A DNA stretch of 64,000 nucleotides. It comes from Shinella yambaruensis. Lineage in GTDB: Bacteria; Pseudomonadota; Alphaproteobacteria; Rhizobiales; Rhizobiaceae. Position 1 is the stretch's first letter, and the number at the start of each line of letters is the position of its first letter. Shown here piece by piece: positions 61,372-64,000 of the stretch. Location: positions 1 through 64,000 of the forward strand of contig NZ_JALJCK010000017.1 of NCBI RefSeq assembly GCF_022899355.1, written 5' to 3'. Both the position numbers and the translations under genes were made by a program. Below the pieces are notes generated by a model that saw only the letters and a list, made by a program, of their open reading frames with translations, did no database searches and was not told the origin of the DNA.

Positions 61372-62076
61372 ATGGGCTCATTCGACTTTGTAACGATTTT
61401 TTTCCTGGTGGCTGCGGTGGTCATCTTCCTGCAGTTGCGCAGCGTGCTCGGCCGGCGCACCGGCAGCGAGCGCCCGCCCTTCGATCCCTATTCCAAGCGC
61501 GAGACCGCCAGCGAGGCTGATTCGGCCGATCGCGGCAAGGTGGTCACGCTGCCGCGGCGGGACGGGACGGACGAGGAGGAAAATCCCTATGCGTCCGTCG
61601 ATGGCTTTGCCGCACCGGGCACCCCGCTCAACGAGCAGCTTCGCCAGATCGTCAAGGTCGACCCGTCCTTCAACCCGAAGGAGTTCGTCAACGGCGCCCG
61701 CATGGCCTATGAAATGATCGTCGTCGCCTTTGCCGACGGCGACCGCAAGGCATTGAAGAACCTCCTGTCGCGCGAGGTCTACGAAGGCTTCGACGCGGCC
61801 ATCTCGGAACGCGAGAGAAACGGCGAGGTCGTCCGCTCCAGCTTCGTCGGCATCGAGAAGGCCGATATCGTCAGCGCCGAGGTCAAGGACAGCGAGGCGA
61901 ATGTGACGCTGCGCATCGTCAGCCAGCTGATCTCCGCCACCTATGACAAGGCCGGCACGCTGATCGAGGGCGATGCGGAAACGGTGGCCGAGGTCAACGA
62001 CCTGTGGACCTTCGCCCGCGACATCCGTTCGCGCGATCCGAACTGGAAGCTGATCGCCACCGAATCGGAAGGCTGA
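61372..62076 (+). CDS. Tim44/TimA-family membrane protein
   Basis: A 234-residue protein with one N-terminal membrane helix (FDFVTIFFLVAAVVIFLQL) followed by a basic linker, a disordered acidic stretch and a Tim44-like C-terminal domain (from about 90: FNPKEFVNGARMAYEMIVVAFADGD and KLIATESEG at the end). In mitochondria Tim44 links the translocase to Hsp70; the bacterial relative's job is not clear. It lies 15 bases before mltA, opposite secB and fxsA. Confidence 0.92.
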   Translation: MGSFDFVTIFFLVAAVVIFLQLRSVLGRRTGSERPPFDPYSKRETASEADSADRGKVVTLPRRDGTDEEENPYASVDGFAAPGTPLNEQLRQIVKVDPSFNPKEFVNGARMAYEMIVVAFADGDRKALKNLLSREVYEGFDAAISERERNGEVVRSSFVGIEKADIVSAEVKDSEANVTLRIVSQLISATYDKAGTLIEGDAETVAEVNDLWTFARDIRSRDPNWKLIATESEG

Positions 62077-62090
62077 GCGAGGCAAGGCCA

Positions 62091-63206
62091 ATGGACTATC
62101 GCCTGGTTCCGGCCCGGTTTTCGGCGCTTCCCGGCTGGAACGAGGATGATCCGACAGCGCTTCTTTCGGCAATGGCCCGCTGTCGCGATCACATCCGCAC
62201 CGTAAAACCCTACAGGACGGGCTCGCTCGGCATCACCGCCGGCGAGCTTCTGGTGTTGCTGGATGCGGCGGCCGACGAGAAGCCGCAAGGTCCCGCCGCG
62301 GTGCGCGCCTTCTTCGAGGCGCAGTGCGTGCCCTTCCTCATCGAGAAGGCGGATGGCTCGCCCGGTTTCGTCACGGCCTTCTACGAGCCGGAAGTCGCCG
62401 TGCGGGCGGAGCCGGACGCCGCGTTCCGCCACCCCTTCTACGCCCGGCCGGAGGATCTGGTCGATATCGACGAGGACAATCGCCCGGCCGGTTTTCCGCC
62501 GGGTTTTGCGTTCGGGCTCAAGACGGCCGGCGGGATCGTCGAGCATCCCGATCGCGGCGAGATCGAGCGTGGCTATCTTGCCGGCCGCGGGCTGGAGATC
62601 GCCTATGCCCGCTCGAAGGTGGACGTCTTCTTCGCCCATGTGCAGGGCGCCGCGCGGCTGGTCTATCCGGACGGGTCGGTCAGGCGAATCACCTACGCCG
62701 CCAAGAGCGGCCATCCCTTTTCCGCGATCGGCAAGCTGCTGATCGACCGCGGCGAGATCGACGCGGCAACCGTCTCCATGGCTTCGATCCGTGACTGGCT
62801 GGCCCGCAACGAGGATCAGGTCGACGCCGTGCTCTGGCACAACCGCTCCTTCATCTTCTTCAAGGAGGCGGAGGTCGCGGATCTGTCGCTCGGCCCGATC
62901 GCCGCGGCGAAAGTGCCGCTCGTCGCCGGCCGTTCGCTGGCGGTCGACCGGCTGATCCATACCTTCGGCCTGCCCTTCTTCATTTCGAGCGACAGCCTCA
63001 CCCATATGGATGGCGGCAAGCCCTTCCGCCGCCTGATGCTGGCGCTCGACACCGGAACGGCGATCGTTGGCCCGGCGCGCGGCGATATCTTCACCGGTTC
63101 GGGCGATGCGGCGGGCGCGCTGGCCGGCCATGTGCGCAATGCGGCGACCTTCCATATCCTCATGCCGAAGGCAGCGGCGGAGCGATACCTCCATGCCGAA
63201 GGATAA
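62091..63206 (+). CDS. mltA: MltA-domain lytic transglycosylase-like protein
   Basis: A 371-residue protein with an MltA domain (about 95-250: GFVTAFYEPEV, IEYxRSKVDVFF-type and VQGAARLVYPDG) and a 3D domain carrying three conserved aspartates (MLALDTGTAI, GPARGDIFTGSGDAAG). MltA cleaves peptidoglycan glycan strands. No signal peptide or lipobox is seen at the N-terminus, nor in the open frame upstream to 62004, so export is unexplained. It overlaps the smr gene by 14 bases. Confidence 0.92.
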   Translation: MDYRLVPARFSALPGWNEDDPTALLSAMARCRDHIRTVKPYRTGSLGITAGELLVLLDAAADEKPQGPAAVRAFFEAQCVPFLIEKADGSPGFVTAFYEPEVAVRAEPDAAFRHPFYARPEDLVDIDEDNRPAGFPPGFAFGLKTAGGIVEHPDRGEIERGYLAGRGLEIAYARSKVDVFFAHVQGAARLVYPDGSVRRITYAAKSGHPFSAIGKLLIDRGEIDAATVSMASIRDWLARNEDQVDAVLWHNRSFIFFKEAEVADLSLGPIAAAKVPLVAGRSLAVDRLIHTFGLPFFISSDSLTHMDGGKPFRRLMLALDTGTAIVGPARGDIFTGSGDAAGALAGHVRNAATFHILMPKAAAERYLHAEG

Positions 63207-63759
63207 GACGCTCTCGAGCGAGGACCGTATCCTCTGGGGCAAGGTGGCGCGCAGCACGCGCGCGCTGCCGGGCAGGCTCGACGCCCTGACGGAGTTCGAG
63301 GCCGCCTTTGAAAAGCCGGAGGCCGGGAAGAAGCCCGAGCCGGAACCGAAGAAGACGAAGTCCGCCCCGCCCGCCGAAGGCATCGCGCTCACCATCGGCC
63401 GCGACAAGGAGACCCGGCACCACCCGCTGGAGCGCCCTGTCAAGCGCAAGATCGCCAAGGGCCGCCTGGCGCTGGAAGCGCGCATCGACCTGCACGGCAT
63501 GATCCAGAGCGAGGCGCACGGCTTCCTGCTCGGCTTTCTCATCCGGGCGCACGAGCGGGGCCTGCGCCACGTGCTCGTGATCACCGGCAAGGGCACCTCG
63601 CTCGGCAGCGACGGCGCCTTGAAGCGGGCGGTGCCGCTGTGGTTCTCCCTGCCGGAGTTCCGGCCGCTGATCTCCTCCTACGAGCCGGCGGCGCGCAACC
63701 ACGGCGGCGACGGGGCGCTCTATGTCCGGCTTGCCCGGCACCCGGGAGAAAAACGATGA
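63193..63759 (+). CDS. Smr/MutS2-type endonuclease-domain protein
   Basis: A 188-residue protein. A charged linker with a Lys/Pro/Glu-rich stretch (about 40-65) leads to a Smr domain (about 90-185) with the marks DLHGM (active-site region), HVLVITGKGT and GGDGALYVRL. Smr domains nick or cut DNA or RNA. The ATG lies 14 bases inside mltA and the stop overlaps the next start (ATGA), so the cluster is translated as a unit. Confidence 0.93.
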   Translation: MPKDKTLSSEDRILWGKVARSTRALPGRLDALTEFEAAFEKPEAGKKPEPEPKKTKSAPPAEGIALTIGRDKETRHHPLERPVKRKIAKGRLALEARIDLHGMIQSEAHGFLLGFLIRAHERGLRHVLVITGKGTSLGSDGALKRAVPLWFSLPEFRPLISSYEPAARNHGGDGALYVRLARHPGEKR

Positions 63760-64000
63760 CGACACCCTTCGGCAAGGCCGTGCGGCACCTGCGCGATCGC
63801 AAGGGCGTTTCGCAGAAGGACATGGCCAGGGCGCTCGGCGTCAGCCCCGCCTATCTCTCGGCGCTGGAAAACGGCAAGCGTGGCACGCCGAGCTTCGATT
63901 TCCTCCAGCGCGTGGCGGGTTACTTCAACGTCATCTGGGACGAGGCCGAGGAACTGTTCCGCATTGCCCGGATTTCCGATCCGCGCGTGGTGGTGGATAC
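63756..64000 (+). CDS. XRE-family helix-turn-helix regulator (truncated by window edge)
   Basis: The first 81 codons of a gene that leaves the window. It begins MTTPFGKAVRHLRDRKGVSQ and continues with the DNA-binding helices KDMARALGVSPAYLSALENG, the standard Cro/C1 helix-turn-helix, then FDFLQRVAGYFNVIWDEAEELF. The ATG overlaps the smr stop (ATGA). In rhizobia a short XRE regulator commonly sits here before gyrB; gyrB is not reached. Confidence 0.88.
   Translation, partial: MTTPFGKAVRHLRDRKGVSQKDMARALGVSPAYLSALENGKRGTPSFDFLQRVAGYFNVIWDEAEELFRIARISDPRVVVD

Overview
The window is a gene-dense, high-GC chromosomal segment of an alphaproteobacterium of the order Rhizobiales, most likely a member of the Rhizobiaceae (Shinella / Ensifer / Rhizobium-Agrobacterium type). 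The reasons are the gene order hemJ-hemE-[oriC]-ppsR-maf-aroE-coaE-dnaQ next to rho-mnmE-mnmG-rsmG-parA-parB, a large NAD-specific glutamate dehydrogenase, a DUF1013/TrcR protein, GANTC (CcrM-type) sites in the origin, an Irr-type iron control element, and two families of rhizobial intergenic palindromes. Genus cannot be settled from sequence reading alone.

Layout. 1-65: tail of an IS110-like transposase running off the left edge. 0.1-11.1 kb: EEP-family nuclease, then obg-proB-proA-nadD, a cloverleaf-like structured spacer, rsfS-rlmH-envC-like-ctpA, a divergent polysaccharide deacetylase and rppH. 11.1-15.6 kb: bacterioferritin and its ferredoxin under a probable Irr box, a small metalloprotease, a CoA-ester lyase, a small membrane protein, leuD and a RidA protein. 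15.7-24 kb: leuB, a PAP2 phosphatase, an MFS carrier with a very large periplasmic loop, asd preceded by a Thr/Lys/Met-rich leader peptide and competing hairpins, a lytic transglycosylase, carbonic anhydrase and pyridoxal kinase. 24-37 kb: NAD-GDH, an Atg22-like MFS protein, then purH, a heparinase II/III-like protein, rsmB and htpX on the minus strand, and an SdhAF4-like protein. 37-47.3 kb: acs, trcR, prpE, yggS, leuS-lptE-holA. 47.3-64 kb: the replication and segregation region: parB, parA, rsmG, mnmG, mnmE, rho, hemJ, hemE (minus), oriC at about 56.14-56.54 kb, then ppsR-maf-aroE-coaE-dnaQ (plus), secB-fxsA (minus), and tim44-like-mltA-smr-HTH (plus), the last cut by the right edge.

The genes are mainly core functions: translation and ribosome biogenesis, amino acid synthesis (Pro, Leu, and the aspartate family), cofactor synthesis (NAD, CoA, haem), cell envelope and division, and chromosome start and segregation. 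Six near-perfect 16-bp parS palindromes lie between 36.6 and 58.0 kb, three of them inside coding sequence. No CRISPR array, phage, resistance island, rRNA or convincing tRNA was seen. The most novel-looking signals are regulatory: the candidate asd attenuator (19.81-20.09 kb) and the four-helix element between nadD and rsfS (5.21-5.28 kb).
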